Source of the DNA: Corynebacterium kalidii
Lineage (GTDB): Bacteria; Actinomycetota; Actinomycetes; Mycobacteriales; Mycobacteriaceae
Direction of reading: 5' to 3'
Assembly: GCF_022869005.1 (NCBI RefSeq)
Contig: NZ_JALIEA010000012.1
Location: 310,001-374,000 of the forward strand
DNA length: 64,000 nucleotides
Shown one piece after another: positions 11,153 through 20,645 of the stretch. The translations under genes and the position numbers were made by a program. Below the pieces are notes generated by a model. The model was not told the DNA's origin and ran no database searches. It saw only the letters and a list, made by a program, of their open reading frames with translations. Each line of letters starts with the position of its first letter. Positions within the stretch are counted from its first letter, which is position 1.

Positions 11153-11182
11153 TTGACAGGGGCGCCGGGGCCGCCGTAAATT
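11153..11182 (+). promoter_or_regulatory. Promoter of the 6C RNA
   Basis: A consensus -35 box TTGACA (11153-11158) and a -10 box TAAATT (11177-11182) separated by 18 bases, just upstream of the 6C RNA. This is among the best sigma-70-type promoters in the window. Confidence 0.8.
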
Positions 11183-11188
11183 GGATCC

Positions 11189-11317
11189 AGTTCCCCAGGG
11201 ATGGCTTGTCCCCCCCCCTAAGTCCATCCCACCAAACGGGGAACAAGGCCCCATCCTCTTCGGAGGACAGTGCGGCCGGGACCCGCGATAACCCCCCCCT
11301 TTCGCGGGTCCTTTTTT
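11189..11317 (+). ncRNA. 6C small RNA
   Basis: This gene-free stretch between zur and glyS matches the actinobacterial 6C RNA: two hairpins each exposing a run of at least six cytosines. Hairpin 1 pairs GGGATGG-CTT (11198-11207) with AAG-CCATCCC (11220-11229), with nine Cs in its loop. Hairpin 2 pairs GGACCCGCGA with TCGCGGGTCC (11279-11288 and 11302-11311), with eight Cs in its loop, and runs into six Ts, so it is also the terminator. A TTGACA/TAAATT promoter lies upstream. The role in the cell is not readable from sequence; the C-rich loops suggest pairing with G-rich mRNA sites such as ribosome-binding sites. Confidence 0.9.
11279..11317 (+). terminator. Rho-independent terminator, hairpin 2 of the 6C RNA
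   Basis: A 10-bp GC-rich stem (11279-11288 with 11302-11311) followed by six Ts ending at 11317. It isolates the small RNA from glyS, which begins at 11445 and has its own ribosome-binding site. Confidence 0.88.
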
Positions 11318-11444
11318 ATACCCTGACGGTGCCTCGCCCGGGGTGTGTGACCCGGAGGTGCCTCGTCGTGACCGCCCCGGTATCATTGGTGTGATTGTCT
11401 GAACGACCGTCCATCACACCGTCAACGAGGAGTGCCCCGAGCCC

Positions 11445-12827
11445 ATGGCTGCCAGTAACATCGAGACCGTCGTCAACCTCTGCAAGCGCAGGGGACTGGT
11501 GTTCCCTGCCGGTGAGATCTACGGCGGCACCCGCTCCGCCTGGGACTACGGTCCGCTCGGCGTCGAGCTCAAGGAGAACATCAAGCGCCAGTGGTGGCGT
11601 CACATGGTGACCTCCCGTAAGGACGTCGTCGGCGTCGACACGTCGATCATCCAGCCGACTGCGGTGTGGGAGGCATCCGGCCACGTCGAGGTGTTCACCG
11701 ACCCGCTGGTGGAGTCGCTGTACACGCACAAGCGCTACCGGGCCGACCACCTTCTCGAAGCCTACGAGGAGAAGCACGGCCACCCGGCCCCGAACGGCCT
11801 GGCCGACATCAACGACCCGGTCACCGGCCAGCCCGGCAAGTGGACCGAGCCGCGGGAGTTCTCGGGTCTGTTGAAGACCTACCTCGGCCCGGTCGACGAC
11901 AAGGAGGGCCTGCACTACCTGCGTCCGGAGACCGCCCAGGGCATCTTCATCAACTTCAAGAACGTGATGGGTGCGTCCCGCCAGAAGCCGCCGTTCGGCA
12001 TCGCCAACACCGGCAAGTCCTTCCGCAACGAGATCACGCCCGGAAACTTCATCTTCCGCACGCGTGAGTTCGAGCAGATGGAGATGGAGTTCTTCGTCAA
12101 GCCCGGTGAGGACGAGGAATGGCACCAGAAGTGGATCGACGACCGCTTCAACTGGTACGTCAACCTCGGCATCGACCCGGAGAACCTGCGGCTCTACGAG
12201 CACCCGAAGGAGAAGCTCTCCCACTACTCCAAGCGCACCGTGGACGTGGAGTACGCCTTCAACTTCGCCGGGTCGAAGTGGGGCGAGCTCGAGGGCGTCG
12301 CCAACCGCACGGACTACGACCTGAAGACCCACGCCGAGCACTCGGGCGAGGACCTCAGCTTCTTCGACCAGGAGACCGGCGAGCGCTGGATCCCGTACTG
12401 CATCGAGCCGGCCGCCGGCCTCGGACGCGCGATGATGGCCTTCCTGGTCGACGCCTATTTCGAGGACGAGGCGCCGAACACGAAGGGTGGGGTCGACAAG
12501 CGCACCGTCCTGCGGCTGGACCGTCGTCTGGCTCCGGTGAAGGTGGCCGTCCTGCCGCTGTCGAAGAAGGAGACGCTCACCCCCACCGCCGAGAAGCTCG
12601 CCGAGGAACTCCGCGGGCTCTGGAACGTCGACTACGACGTCTCCGGTGCGATCGGGCGCCGCTACCGTCGCCAGGACGAGATCGGTACGCCGTTCTGCGT
12701 GACCGTCGACTTCGACACCCTGGAGGACAACGCGGTGACGGTGCGCGAGCGCGACACGATGTCGCAGGAGCGTGTCAGCCTCGACAAGCTGCAGGGCTAC
12801 CTGGCCGAGCGGCTCGCGGGCTGCTAG
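11445..12827 (+). CDS. glyS: Glycyl-tRNA synthetase (dimeric alpha2 type)
   Basis: Class II aminoacyl-tRNA synthetase that charges tRNA-Gly. The 460-residue protein has the eukaryote-like alpha2 architecture: N-terminal catalytic core ([15 protein letters not shown], then motif 2-like [14 protein letters not shown] and [32 protein letters not shown]), motif 3 ([16 protein letters not shown]) and a C-terminal anticodon-binding domain. The start ATG 11445 has GAGGAG at 11429-11434. Full length. Confidence 0.97.
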   Translation: MAASNIETVVNLCKRRGLVFPAGEIYGGTRSAWDYGPLGVELKENIKRQWWRHMVTSRKDVVGVDTSIIQPTAVWEASGHVEVFTDPLVESLYTHKRYRADHLLEAYEEKHGHPAPNGLADINDPVTGQPGKWTEPREFSGLLKTYLGPVDDKEGLHYLRPETAQGIFINFKNVMGASRQKPPFGIANTGKSFRNEITPGNFIFRTREFEQMEMEFFVKPGEDEEWHQKWIDDRFNWYVNLGIDPENLRLYEHPKEKLSHYSKRTVDVEYAFNFAGSKWGELEGVANRTDYDLKTHAEHSGEDLSFFDQETGERWIPYCIEPAAGLGRAMMAFLVDAYFEDEAPNTKGGVDKRTVLRLDRRLAPVKVAVLPLSKKETLTPTAEKLAEELRGLWNVDYDVSGAIGRRYRRQDEIGTPFCVTVDFDTLEDNAVTVRERDTMSQERVSLDKLQGYLAERLAGC

Positions 12828-12846
12828 GGCGAACGGACCTGTCGAC

Positions 12847-13440
12847 ATGCCGAACCCTGACATCCGTTGGTCAGTGCCCGACTACGGCAACACCTTCCCG
12901 ATCTACGCCGGACGTACCGACGACATGGACCGGGTGGCGGAGTACTCGGTGGAACGCGACGTCGCCACCATGCACTTCGGTGGGGACGCCTGGCAGTTGG
13001 AGGCGGGCAAGAGCCCGGTCATGAAGGCCACGACCGGTGCAGCCACCGGTTCCCAGGTCTTCACTGCCGTAGGTGACGCGAAGACGTTCGGTGCCTCGAA
13101 GAACGTCAGCTGCATCGCCGACCGGCACCGGGTGCTGATCCATGCGGAGAGCCGTAAGGACTTCGTCCTGTTCAAGGCGCCCGCGGACCCGGACGTGGCC
13201 CTGGATCTGGCGAACGCCGAGAAGATCGGCCAGTTCACCTCGGAGAACGACGGGCTGAAGAGGGTCCACGTCTCCTTCGAGGGCGACGGGGAGACGCTTC
13301 CCCTGGACGTCCAGGTGTTCCTGTCCTGGGTGGCCCGACACGCGATGGAGACCCGGGTGCTGTCGTCGAGTTGGCGTCTCTCGATCTTCCTCATCATCCT
13401 GGTGCCGTTCCTGGTGCTCTACTTCCTCGGCTACATCTGA
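12847..13440 (+). CDS. Hypothetical tail-anchored protein
   Basis: A 197-residue protein I do not recognise. The first roughly 170 residues are soluble and mixed alpha/beta; the last 25 (WRLSIFLIILVPFLVLYFLGYI) form one strong membrane helix, so it looks C-terminally anchored with the bulk in the cytoplasm. ATG 12847 lies 19 bases after the glyS stop, so it may be cotranscribed with glyS. No catalytic motif is visible. Base composition is like its neighbours. Confidence 0.75.
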   Translation: MPNPDIRWSVPDYGNTFPIYAGRTDDMDRVAEYSVERDVATMHFGGDAWQLEAGKSPVMKATTGAATGSQVFTAVGDAKTFGASKNVSCIADRHRVLIHAESRKDFVLFKAPADPDVALDLANAEKIGQFTSENDGLKRVHVSFEGDGETLPLDVQVFLSWVARHAMETRVLSSSWRLSIFLIILVPFLVLYFLGYI

Positions 13441-13444
13441 GACG

Positions 13445-13966
13445 TCATGTGACGACGCGGAACCGGGTGCACACCAGCGCCCGGTTCCGTTGTGTGTCCA
13501 GCAGTTCCAGGGTCAGCGGGCGGGGGAGCAGTGGTGCACCGTCCCCGAGCGTGACCGGGGCGTACTGGATCCACACCTCGTCGAGGAGGCCGGCGTCGGC
13601 GAACTGACCCGCCAGGTCTCCGCCACCGACGATCCACAGGTCGTTCCCACCGGCGGCGGCCGTCATCTCGGCGTGCACGTCCGGCACGGGGGACGAGGTG
13701 AATCGGACATCGGCGCCGTCGGGGGTGGGAAGGTCACGGTGGGTGAACACCCAGGCCGGGGTCTCGTAGGCCCACCCGTCGTCGTTGGCGAGAATCCATT
13801 CGTAGGTCGTTGCGCCCATCGCTATGGCGCCGATTCCGTCGACGAAGGTGGTGGGGGACATCGGACCGTCCCAGGCGAAGTCCTGGGAGGTCAACCAGTC
13901 GAGCGAGTGGTCGGTGGTGGCGATGTAGCCGTCGAGGCTGGATGCGGTGAAGTAGTGGGTGGTCAT
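13445..13966 (-). CDS. Dihydrofolate reductase / RibD C-terminal family protein
   Basis: A 173-residue protein of the RibD_C/dihydrofolate-reductase-like fold. The N-terminal signature SLDGYIATTDHSLDWL and the NADPH-binding part WIVGGGDLAGQFADAGLLDEVWI are present. Such stand-alone proteins are common in actinobacteria and their substrates are mostly unknown; it is not the riboflavin enzyme itself, since no deaminase domain or rib genes are nearby. The start ATG is at 13964-13966. It runs toward the hypothetical gene ending at 13440, leaving a 4-base gap. Confidence 0.85.
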   Translation of the reverse strand: MTTHYFTASSLDGYIATTDHSLDWLTSQDFAWDGPMSPTTFVDGIGAIAMGATTYEWILANDDGWAYETPAWVFTHRDLPTPDGADVRFTSSPVPDVHAEMTAAAGGNDLWIVGGGDLAGQFADAGLLDEVWIQYAPVTLGDGAPLLPRPLTLELLDTQRNRALVCTRFRVVT

Positions 13967-14041
13967 GGGACCAGGTTAGGCGGTCGGGAAAACCCGGGTC
14001 ACCGAGATGCGGTGGCGTGGTCGGTGAGCAAGGGCCCGAAG

Positions 14042-16117
14042 TCAGAAGCTCCCGAAGTCGCCCCCACCGCCGAAGTCGCCGCCGCCACCGCCGAAGCCTC
14101 CTCCGCCGAAGCCGCCGCCACCGAATCCACCGTTGCCGCTGAGGAGCGAACCGAGGAGCATGCCGGCGACAAGGTTTCCGCCGCCTCCGCCTCCACCGTA
14201 GTAGTTGTTGCGGCGGTTGTAGTCCTCGATGTCACCGCGGGCCATCTGGGACGCCTGACGTGCCAGGGCATTGGCCTCCTGCGCGGCCGTGAACGCGGCG
14301 CGGGGTGTCGACTCCCGCTGCTGCTTGGCGGTGTCCAGGGCGTGCGCCGCGGACTGGGCGGCCGACCGTGCCTCGACGCCGATCATGCGACCGCGGGTAT
14401 GGATCGTGTCCTCGACGGCACGCAGGTGGTTCGTCGCCTCGGCGATGGTGCGGTCGACCATACCGAGCGTGCGCTGGTAGTCGTTCTCCGCACCGCGGGC
14501 CTCGTCCAACTGGATGTCGAGTTCACCGTCGGCCGCCAGGAGGTCGGAGTAGGTCCCGAGCGGGTTGCGGTCCCCCTTCTCCCGTGCAGCCTGGAGCGCG
14601 TTCGTGGCGTGCTCCACTGCTTTGCCGAGCTCCGTGCGGTCGATCTCGGCGTTGCTGGCGGCCAGGTGGGTGGCCTCGGTGATCTCCTCGTCGACCTCCT
14701 GGATCAGCGAATCGAGGTTCTTCTGCGCCTCCTGCAGCTGCGACTCCGCGTTCTCCACGGCGGACAGCTGGCTATCTGCCTGACCGATCGCCAGGTGGGC
14801 GGCACTCGCGGCGTCGATGAGCTCACCTTGTTGGCCGGCGGGCAGATGCAGGAGCTCACGTGCCCGGGTGATCGCCTTCTCGGCTTCGGCGATCTCCGCC
14901 TCGGCGATGTCGGGGTTGTCGGAGACCGAGTCGAGCAGTTCCGGGTTCACCTTGGTCGACAGCCCCTCGAGGATCTGACGTGAGCGGGGGATCCGGGCAC
15001 GGAGCTCGACGGTCTGCTGGAAGAGCTTCTCCACGATCGTGGGGGCGTCGATCAGTTTTTCCCGCAGGCTGGCGAAGCGCTCGGCCTGGTCGTCGAGGTT
15101 CCGGTCGGCTGTTCCGCAGGAGGAGATGATCTCGATCAGGTGCGCGCGTTCCTCCCGCTCACCGCTGACCAGTCCGTTCTGCAGACGTTGGTGGGTGTCG
15201 TAGGCCTTCGCGAGCGCCTTCCTGGACACCTCCAGTGCCTTGCGGAGGTCCCGGGTCCGCTCCTCACCGAACTCCGACTCGGCGGTGTCGAGTTCCTGGT
15301 GGCCCTTGCGGATCGACTCGTCGGTACTGTGCAGCTCCTCGACGGCGAGTGTGCGGAGCACATGGGTGGGCTGCTGCGAGAGGTCGTCGGTGTTGCCCGG
15401 GGTGATCGTGCGGGCTGAATCGAGCTGCTCCGCGTCCTTCTCGTGCTTCTTCTTCCGCGAGTACCAGATCGCACCGCCGGCACCACCGAGCACGACGACC
15501 GCCGCGGCTCCGCCCCAGGCGTAGGTCGACGCCGGGGTGACGTCAGCGATGACGTCGGCGACCGCCTGGCCGCCGGCGGCCCAGTTGCCACCGGGCAGGC
15601 TGTCCATCCCCGCCTGGTAAGCGTCACTGGACACCGATGTCGGAACGCGGGGCCCTGGACTCGTGACGATCTGGCCGTTCGATTCCGACAGGACGTTGAT
15701 CACGGTGACGAGGACATTGTTGGCGGGGTCCTGGCTACGCAGCTCACCGGCGAGAGCCTTGAGGTCGCCTGCGTAGTTGTCCGTGTAGACGATGTAGCCC
15801 TTCACACCGGTCTCCGACGGCCCCTTCGCCAGGGTCTCCTCGATGGAGCTGCGCTCGGAGCCCGACAGGACCCCAGCCTGGTCGACGACCTGGGAATCCA
15901 ATGTGATGTCCGTCGCGGAACCGGTGTCCGTCGCCGTGCCCTGTGCCAGGACAGAGGTGTCCGCGACGGTGGGGGTAGGCGCTGCGCCGGCGGCCCCGAC
16001 ACCGAGAAAAGCGCCGGTCCCGACTCCGAGACCGGCGACTCCCGCGACTGCGACGGACGCGGCGAACCGGCGGAGTCGGGGACGGGAGGAAGGGCGGGGA
16101 GGATTCGCAGCGTACAT
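14042..16117 (-). CDS. Secreted/membrane TPM-domain protein with coiled coil and Gly-rich tail
   Basis: A 691-residue surface protein. Order: signal peptide (RRFAASVAVAGVAGLGVGTGAFLGVGAAGAA, residues about 17-48), a TPM domain (VVDQAGVLSGSERSSIEETLA and the following 110 residues, about 75-185), one membrane helix (about 205-225, then RKKKHEKD), a long charged coiled-coil region (about 235-630) and a Gly/Phe-rich tail with repeated GGGGF units. The TPM domain occurs in envelope and photosystem maintenance proteins and has weak phosphatase activity in plants. It lies beside dgt and dnaG, as does a TPM protein in mycobacteria (from memory). ATG 16117 is preferred over an upstream in-frame ATG at 16141 because the signal peptide then starts normally. 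Confidence 0.85.
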   Translation of the reverse strand: MYAANPPRPSSRPRLRRFAASVAVAGVAGLGVGTGAFLGVGAAGAAPTPTVADTSVLAQGTATDTGSATDITLDSQVVDQAGVLSGSERSSIEETLAKGPSETGVKGYIVYTDNYAGDLKALAGELRSQDPANNVLVTVINVLSESNGQIVTSPGPRVPTSVSSDAYQAGMDSLPGGNWAAGGQAVADVIADVTPASTYAWGGAAAVVVLGGAGGAIWYSRKKKHEKDAEQLDSARTITPGNTDDLSQQPTHVLRTLAVEELHSTDESIRKGHQELDTAESEFGEERTRDLRKALEVSRKALAKAYDTHQRLQNGLVSGEREERAHLIEIISSCGTADRNLDDQAERFASLREKLIDAPTIVEKLFQQTVELRARIPRSRQILEGLSTKVNPELLDSVSDNPDIAEAEIAEAEKAITRARELLHLPAGQQGELIDAASAAHLAIGQADSQLSAVENAESQLQEAQKNLDSLIQEVDEEITEATHLAASNAEIDRTELGKAVEHATNALQAAREKGDRNPLGTYSDLLAADGELDIQLDEARGAENDYQRTLGMVDRTIAEATNHLRAVEDTIHTRGRMIGVEARSAAQSAAHALDTAKQQRESTPRAAFTAAQEANALARQASQMARGDIEDYNRRNNYYGGGGGGGNLVAGMLLGSLLSGNGGFGGGGFGGGGFGGGGGDFGGGGDFGSF
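14045..14215. repeat. Simple repeat encoding Gly/Phe-rich tail
   Basis: Imperfect short repeats (on the coding strand, GGTGG and GGCGGNTTC-like units) encode [29 protein letters not shown] runs at the C-terminus of the TPM protein. Repeats of this type can expand or contract in steps of three bases without changing the frame. Confidence 0.6.
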
Positions 16118-16167
16118 GCACCCCACAATAACGAAATCCACGAACTCGGGTGCGTAGGCTTAGTCGC

Positions 16168-16836
16168 ATGAACGGCAGAACCATCGGCAGTACCGCGGGA
16201 CGGACGATCGGTGCAGGTATTCGTGGACTGATCTACATGGTCACCGGCACCGTCGTCATCGCACTGGTCATCACCCTGGCCACGGCTGCGCACGTCTGGG
16301 CGTACGCACGGCAGGACAACCGCTCGGACGCGGACACGATCCTGGTCCTCGGCGCAGCCCAGTACAACGGAACCCCCTCGCAGTGGTTCGCCGCGCGCCT
16401 CGACCACGCCGCGGAGCTGTACCGGCAGGGGGTGGCGCCGCACATCACCACGATCGGCGGGAAACTCGAGGGCGACGCCTACACCGAGGCCGAGGCCGGG
16501 GCGACCTACCTCCGGGAGCAGGGGATCCCGGACGAGGCGATCACCGAGGTCAACGAGGGGGCGGACACCCTCGGTTCGGCCGAGGCGTTCGCACCGGTCG
16601 CCAAGCAGAACGGTTGGGGCACCGTCCTCGTCGTCACCGACCCGAACCATTCTCTCCGGGCGACCGACATGGTCGGGGGCGAGGGCTTGGTGGCACACGC
16701 CTCACCGACCCGGCAGGGGCCGGCGGTGTCGAGCAGGAAGGAACAGCTCGACGCGATCATCCACGAGACCGGCGGCCTGCTGTTCTACCGGGCGACGGAA
16801 GAAGGCGGCGGCGACTACACCGTCGACGAGAACTGA
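16168..16836 (+). CDS. YdcF/SanA-like DUF218 membrane protein
   Basis: A 222-residue protein with one N-terminal membrane helix (IYMVTGTVVIALVITLATAAHVWAY, about residues 17-41) and a DUF218 domain (ADTILVLGAAQYNGTPSQWFAARLDHAAELY ... EGADTLGSAEA). The family includes SanA and YdcF, connected with envelope integrity; the biochemical role is not established. ATG 16168 is chosen because a TAGGCT -10 box at 16155-16160 lies 7 bases upstream; GTG 16150 is in frame. It is divergent from the TPM gene with a 50-base gap. Confidence 0.85.
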   Translation: MNGRTIGSTAGRTIGAGIRGLIYMVTGTVVIALVITLATAAHVWAYARQDNRSDADTILVLGAAQYNGTPSQWFAARLDHAAELYRQGVAPHITTIGGKLEGDAYTEAEAGATYLREQGIPDEAITEVNEGADTLGSAEAFAPVAKQNGWGTVLVVTDPNHSLRATDMVGGEGLVAHASPTRQGPAVSSRKEQLDAIIHETGGLLFYRATEEGGGDYTVDEN

Positions 16837-16869
16837 CGAGAAGACGAGAACCTGAGGAGACCGATCACG

Positions 16870-18174
16870 GTGCAACGGTACGGCTACACCGCCCACGACC
16901 TGGAACGCATCGTCGATGTGCCGGGGAAGTCACTCGGTATCGACGGTGCCGTGCCCGATGCGCGTGACGACTTTGACCGCGACCGTGCCCGGGTGCTGCA
17001 CAGCGCCGCACTGCGTCGCCTCGCGGACAAGACCCAGGTCGTGGGGCCGGGGTCGGGGGACACCCCGCGTACCCGGCTGACCCATTCCCTCGAGGTCGGT
17101 CAGATCTCCCGTGGCATCGGCAAGACCCTGGGCGTCGACCCGGACCTGGCCGATCTGGCGGGGCTGACCCATGACATCGGCCACCCGCCCTACGGCCACA
17201 ACGGGGAGAGGGCCCTGGACGAGGCCGCTGCGTCCTGCGGAGGTTTCGAGGGCAACGCGCAGACACTGCGCATCCTCGTCCGTCTGGAGCCGAAGACCGT
17301 GGGGCCGGACGGGCAGAGCCACGGACTCAACCTCACCCGTGCGTCCCTCGACGCCGCCTGCAAGTACCCCTGGGGCCCGACGGCGCCCGACGGTACCGCC
17401 CGCCGCAAGTACTCCTGCTACGCCGACGACCTGGACGTGCTGGCCTGGATCCGCGAGGGAGCCCCGGAAGGACGTCAGTGCCTCGAGGCGCAGATCATGG
17501 ACTGGTCCGACGACGTGGCCTACTCCGTGCACGATGTCGAGGACGGGATCGTCTCCGGACGGATCAGCCTGAACGTCCTGTGGGACCTCGTGGAGCTCGC
17601 CACGCTGGCGGAGAAGGGCGCCCGGGCCTTCGGCGGCGACCCTGAGGAACTGCTCGACGCCGCCGACCGTCTGCGGCGGATGCCCCCGGTGGCGCGTGCC
17701 GCCGACTTCCACGGCACTCTCCGGGACCTCGCCGCGCTCAAGGGGCTCACCAGTGAACTGGTCAGCCGGTTCGTCACCGCCTCGGTGACGGCGACGAGGG
17801 AGGCCCACTTCGCTCCGTCCGACGACGGGGACGGCAGGGTCCCGCTGGGACGGTACGCCGCCGACCTCGTCGTCCCCGCCGAGGTCAAGGCGGAGGTGGT
17901 GCTGCTGAAGTCCCTGGCGGTGCTGTACGTCATGGACGAGCACCGGCATCTCGCCGAGCAGGAGCGCCAGCGCGACCGCATCTTCCGCGTGACGAACTAC
18001 CTGGCACAGGGAGCGCCCGGAAGCCTTGACCTGCTGTTCCGTCCCTGGTGGGAGGCGGCGTCGACGGACGCGGAGCGGCGGCGGGTGGTCATCGACCAGG
18101 TGGCGTCGCTCACCGAGGCGCGGCTCGAGCGGCTGGACCGCTCGGCGTCGGCGATCAGCGCCGCCTGGGGCTGA
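16870..18174 (+). CDS. dgt: Deoxyguanosinetriphosphate triphosphohydrolase-like protein
   Basis: HD-superfamily dNTPase that splits dNTPs (dGTP in the type enzyme) into the nucleoside and triphosphate. The HD metal motif is seen as H in RLTHSLEVGQISR (about residue 72) and HD in LTHDIGHPPYGHNGE (about residue 100), with the later Asp in MDWSDDVAYSVHD. The 434 residues are full length. The GTG start at 16870 has a GAGGAGACC ribosome-binding region. The dgt-dnaG proximity is conserved in actinobacteria, though here two minus-strand genes are inserted between them. Confidence 0.94.
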   Translation: MQRYGYTAHDLERIVDVPGKSLGIDGAVPDARDDFDRDRARVLHSAALRRLADKTQVVGPGSGDTPRTRLTHSLEVGQISRGIGKTLGVDPDLADLAGLTHDIGHPPYGHNGERALDEAAASCGGFEGNAQTLRILVRLEPKTVGPDGQSHGLNLTRASLDAACKYPWGPTAPDGTARRKYSCYADDLDVLAWIREGAPEGRQCLEAQIMDWSDDVAYSVHDVEDGIVSGRISLNVLWDLVELATLAEKGARAFGGDPEELLDAADRLRRMPPVARAADFHGTLRDLAALKGLTSELVSRFVTASVTATREAHFAPSDDGDGRVPLGRYAADLVVPAEVKAEVVLLKSLAVLYVMDEHRHLAEQERQRDRIFRVTNYLAQGAPGSLDLLFRPWWEAASTDAERRRVVIDQVASLTEARLERLDRSASAISAAWG

Positions 18175-18195
18175 GCCGACGCGGGCGCTGTTGGC

Positions 18196-18669
18196 TCAGT
18201 CTTCGGCGTCGGGGATCGCGCAGAAGGACTCGTAGTGGTCGGCGGTGTAGTACCAGACGTCGGGGTCGGTGTCGGTGCCGCCGCCGACCACGATCCTGCG
18301 CGCACCGCGGTGGTCCAGACCGGGGGTCGAGACGGTGTACTCGCGGTAGTAGCTGCCGGCCTCCTCGGGGAGGATGCCCTCGTAGTTGCCGAAGTGCTTG
18401 CCGTCGTGGCCCGGGTGGTCGAAGGTGCCGTCACCGAGGATCGAGTCGATGACCTCGTCGGCCTGCTCGGGGAGCGAGGCCACCTCGCAGGTGTCCCCGG
18501 CGCCCGCCGGGGCGACGGCGGAGGACGACGTGCCGTTGCCGCCGTCGCTGCTGTCGCTGCCGTCGTCGCCGGTGACGACGTCGAATCCGTAGTAACCGGC
18601 GACCAGCAGGATCGCCGCGCCGGCGATCCCGGCGATTCCACCGTTGCGTCTGTTGTTCCTGGTACTCAC
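18196..18669 (-). CDS. Secreted guanyl-specific ribonuclease (RNase Sa/T1 superfamily)
   Basis: A 157-residue protein with an N-terminal membrane/signal segment (GIAGIAGAAILLVAGYYGF, residues 10-30), a Ser/Asp/Gly spacer and a C-terminal microbial ribonuclease domain. The domain aligns by eye with Streptomyces RNase Sa: catalytic Glu in REYTVSTPG, Arg in RRIVVGGG and His in TADHYESFC, plus TFDHPGHDGKHFGNYEGILP. It should cleave RNA after guanosine outside the cytoplasm. No barstar-like inhibitor gene is seen nearby. It may be anchored rather than released, since no lipobox or clear signal-peptidase site stands out. Confidence 0.85.
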   Translation of the reverse strand: MSTRNNRRNGGIAGIAGAAILLVAGYYGFDVVTGDDGSDSSDGGNGTSSSAVAPAGAGDTCEVASLPEQADEVIDSILGDGTFDHPGHDGKHFGNYEGILPEEAGSYYREYTVSTPGLDHRGARRIVVGGGTDTDPDVWYYTADHYESFCAIPDAED

Positions 18670-18702
18670 AGCACGTCAGTACACCACACGACGCCGGGCC
18701 GG

Positions 18703-20458
18703 TCACGCCCGGGCGGAGGACACCGGGGTGATCGGCAGGCGCAGCGCCGCCGGGGCGCTGTCCGGGACGACCGGGCTGACCGGACGCACCGGTGTGACCC
18801 GCCGGTACGAGTGCAGGGTGTCTCGCTGTGCCGGGCGGGGGTCGGCCTCGCCCTTGTTGGGCCAGAGGGCCGCCGCGCGCTCCGCATTCGCCGAGATCGA
18901 CAGTGACGGGTTCACCCCGGGGTTGGCGGTGATGGAGGCGCCGTCGGTGACGAGCAGCGACGGGTACCCCCCACACACGGTGGTAGGGATCGATCACGCC
19001 GCTGTCCGGGGAGTCGGCGATCGTGCAGCCCCCGAGGAAGTGGGCCGTCAACGGGATGTTGAACACCTCCGACCACACGCCGCCGGCGACGGCCTTGGGG
19101 AAGTGCGCCGCGCCCCGACGGGTGGCTTCATTGCCCTCGGGGATCCAGGTGGGGTTCGGCTCGCCGCTGCCCTGACGGCTGGTGAGGAACCGCAGCGGAC
19201 CGATCTTCTTCAGGCTGGTAGTCAGGGAGTTGTCCCGGGCCTGCATCACCAGGTTGATCATCGTGCGTTCCGACCAGCCGCGCAGATTCAGGACCAGTTT
19301 GGCCGCGGCGGGGTTCTTCGACAGCTCACGGAGGAACTCGACCCACCGTGGCCACCGGGTGTCGCCGTCGGTCACCAGGGTCTGCAGCAGGCCCATCGCG
19401 TTCGACCCCTTGCCGTACCGCACGGGCTCGATGTGGGTGTCCGGCGCCGGCCAGTAGCTCGAGGTGATCGCGACGCCGCGGGAGAAGTCGTGGTCCGGGT
19501 CGGCCTTCTGCAGGCCGACACCGAGAAGAGCCTCCGAGTTGGTCCGGGTGAGCTGTCCGAGGTGGTCGGACAGCCGGGGGAGTGTGCCGTCCTCCTTCGC
19601 GCGGTGGAGCAGGTTCTGCGTGCCCCAGGTTCCGGCCGCCATCACGACGTAGTCGCTGGTGAAGGTCCGACGGGCCTTCCTGCCGACGACCGGTGCGGTG
19701 GTTTCCGTGGTCACGGTCCACCCGGTGTCCCCGTCGGCGCCGTTCTTCCTGATTCCGGTGACGGTGGACCGGTCGTGCACCGTGGCCCCGGCTTTCTCCG
19801 CGAGGTACAGGTAGTTCTTCAACAGGGTGTTCTTCGCGCCGTGCCGGCAGCCGGTCATGCATTCCCCGCACTCCGTGCATGCGGTGCGGTCGGGGCCGAC
19901 CCCGCCGAAGTAGGGGTCGGGGACGGTCTCGCCCTCCTCGCCCTCCAACCCGACCTTCTTGCCGAAGAACACACCGACCGGGGTCATGCGGAACGTGTCG
20001 CCGACCCCCATCTCGTCGGCGACCTTCTTCGACAGGCGGTCGGCCGGGGTGACCGTCGGGTTCGTGACCACGCCGAGCATCCGTCGCGCCTGGTCGTAGT
20101 AGGGGGACAGTTCGTCCTCCCAGTCGGTGATGTGGTCCCAGGCGGGGCTGTGGAAGTAGTCGGCACCCGGCTTGTAGAGGGTGTTGGCGTAGTTCAGGGA
20201 GCCACCGCCGACACCGGCGCCGGCCAGGATCATAGCGTCCTTCAGCAGGTGGACCCGCTGGATGCCGTACAGACCGAGCTTCGGGGCCCAGAGGAACTCC
20301 TTGAGGTGCCAGCTGTTCTTCGCGAACTCGTGGTCGGCGAAACGGCGCCCGGCCTCGATGATGCCGACCCTGTACCCCTTCTCCGTCAGGCGGAGGGCGG
20401 TCACGGACCCGCCGAACCCGGAGCCGATGATCAGGACGTCGTAGTGGGTGTTGCTCAT
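18703..20458 (-). pseudogene. GMC/cholesterol-oxidase-like FAD oxidoreductase, frameshifted
   Basis: Reads as an FAD-dependent GMC oxidoreductase from ATG 20458: dinucleotide motif GSGFGGSVTALRL, GAGVGGGSLNYAN, an unusual Cys cluster CTECGECMTGCRHGAKN, and a C-terminal part with ANPGVNPSLSISANAERAAALWPNKG. The two parts are in different frames. At 18967-18972 the plus strand has six Cs (six Gs in the gene); removing one restores one continuous protein of about 584 residues reading HRVWGYPSLLVTDGA. Without that correction the product loses the roughly 85 C-terminal residues, including the conserved Asn-containing active-site segment, and runs on into unrelated sequence. Either a real mutation or a homopolymer sequencing error. 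Cholesterol/steroid oxidation is suggested by family, not shown. Confidence 0.82.
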
Positions 20459-20645
20459 GGTGGACTGCTCTTCTCTTCGCGCCCGCGCGCCGGGAGTCAC
20501 TCCGTGCCGCGGAACGTGGGGTCGTCGGGGGTTGTCGGGCACCAACGGTGCTGTTTCGTGGGGGATAGAAGATATCCTAGGGTCCGGGGTCCCCGTCGTC
20601 AGGTGAATCGGGGACTTGGTGCCGCCGGTGGCTATCATGGTCGGC

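Noticed and set aside
11279..11317. Attenuator or T-box leader of glyS
   Set aside because: The hairpin lies about 130 bases before glyS, has its own promoter upstream and the C-loop pattern of 6C RNA; no T-box sequence is seen.
13970..13990. Possible iron box AGGTTAGGC upstream of the RibD-like gene
   Set aside because: Only the left half resembles the DtxR consensus; the right half does not match.
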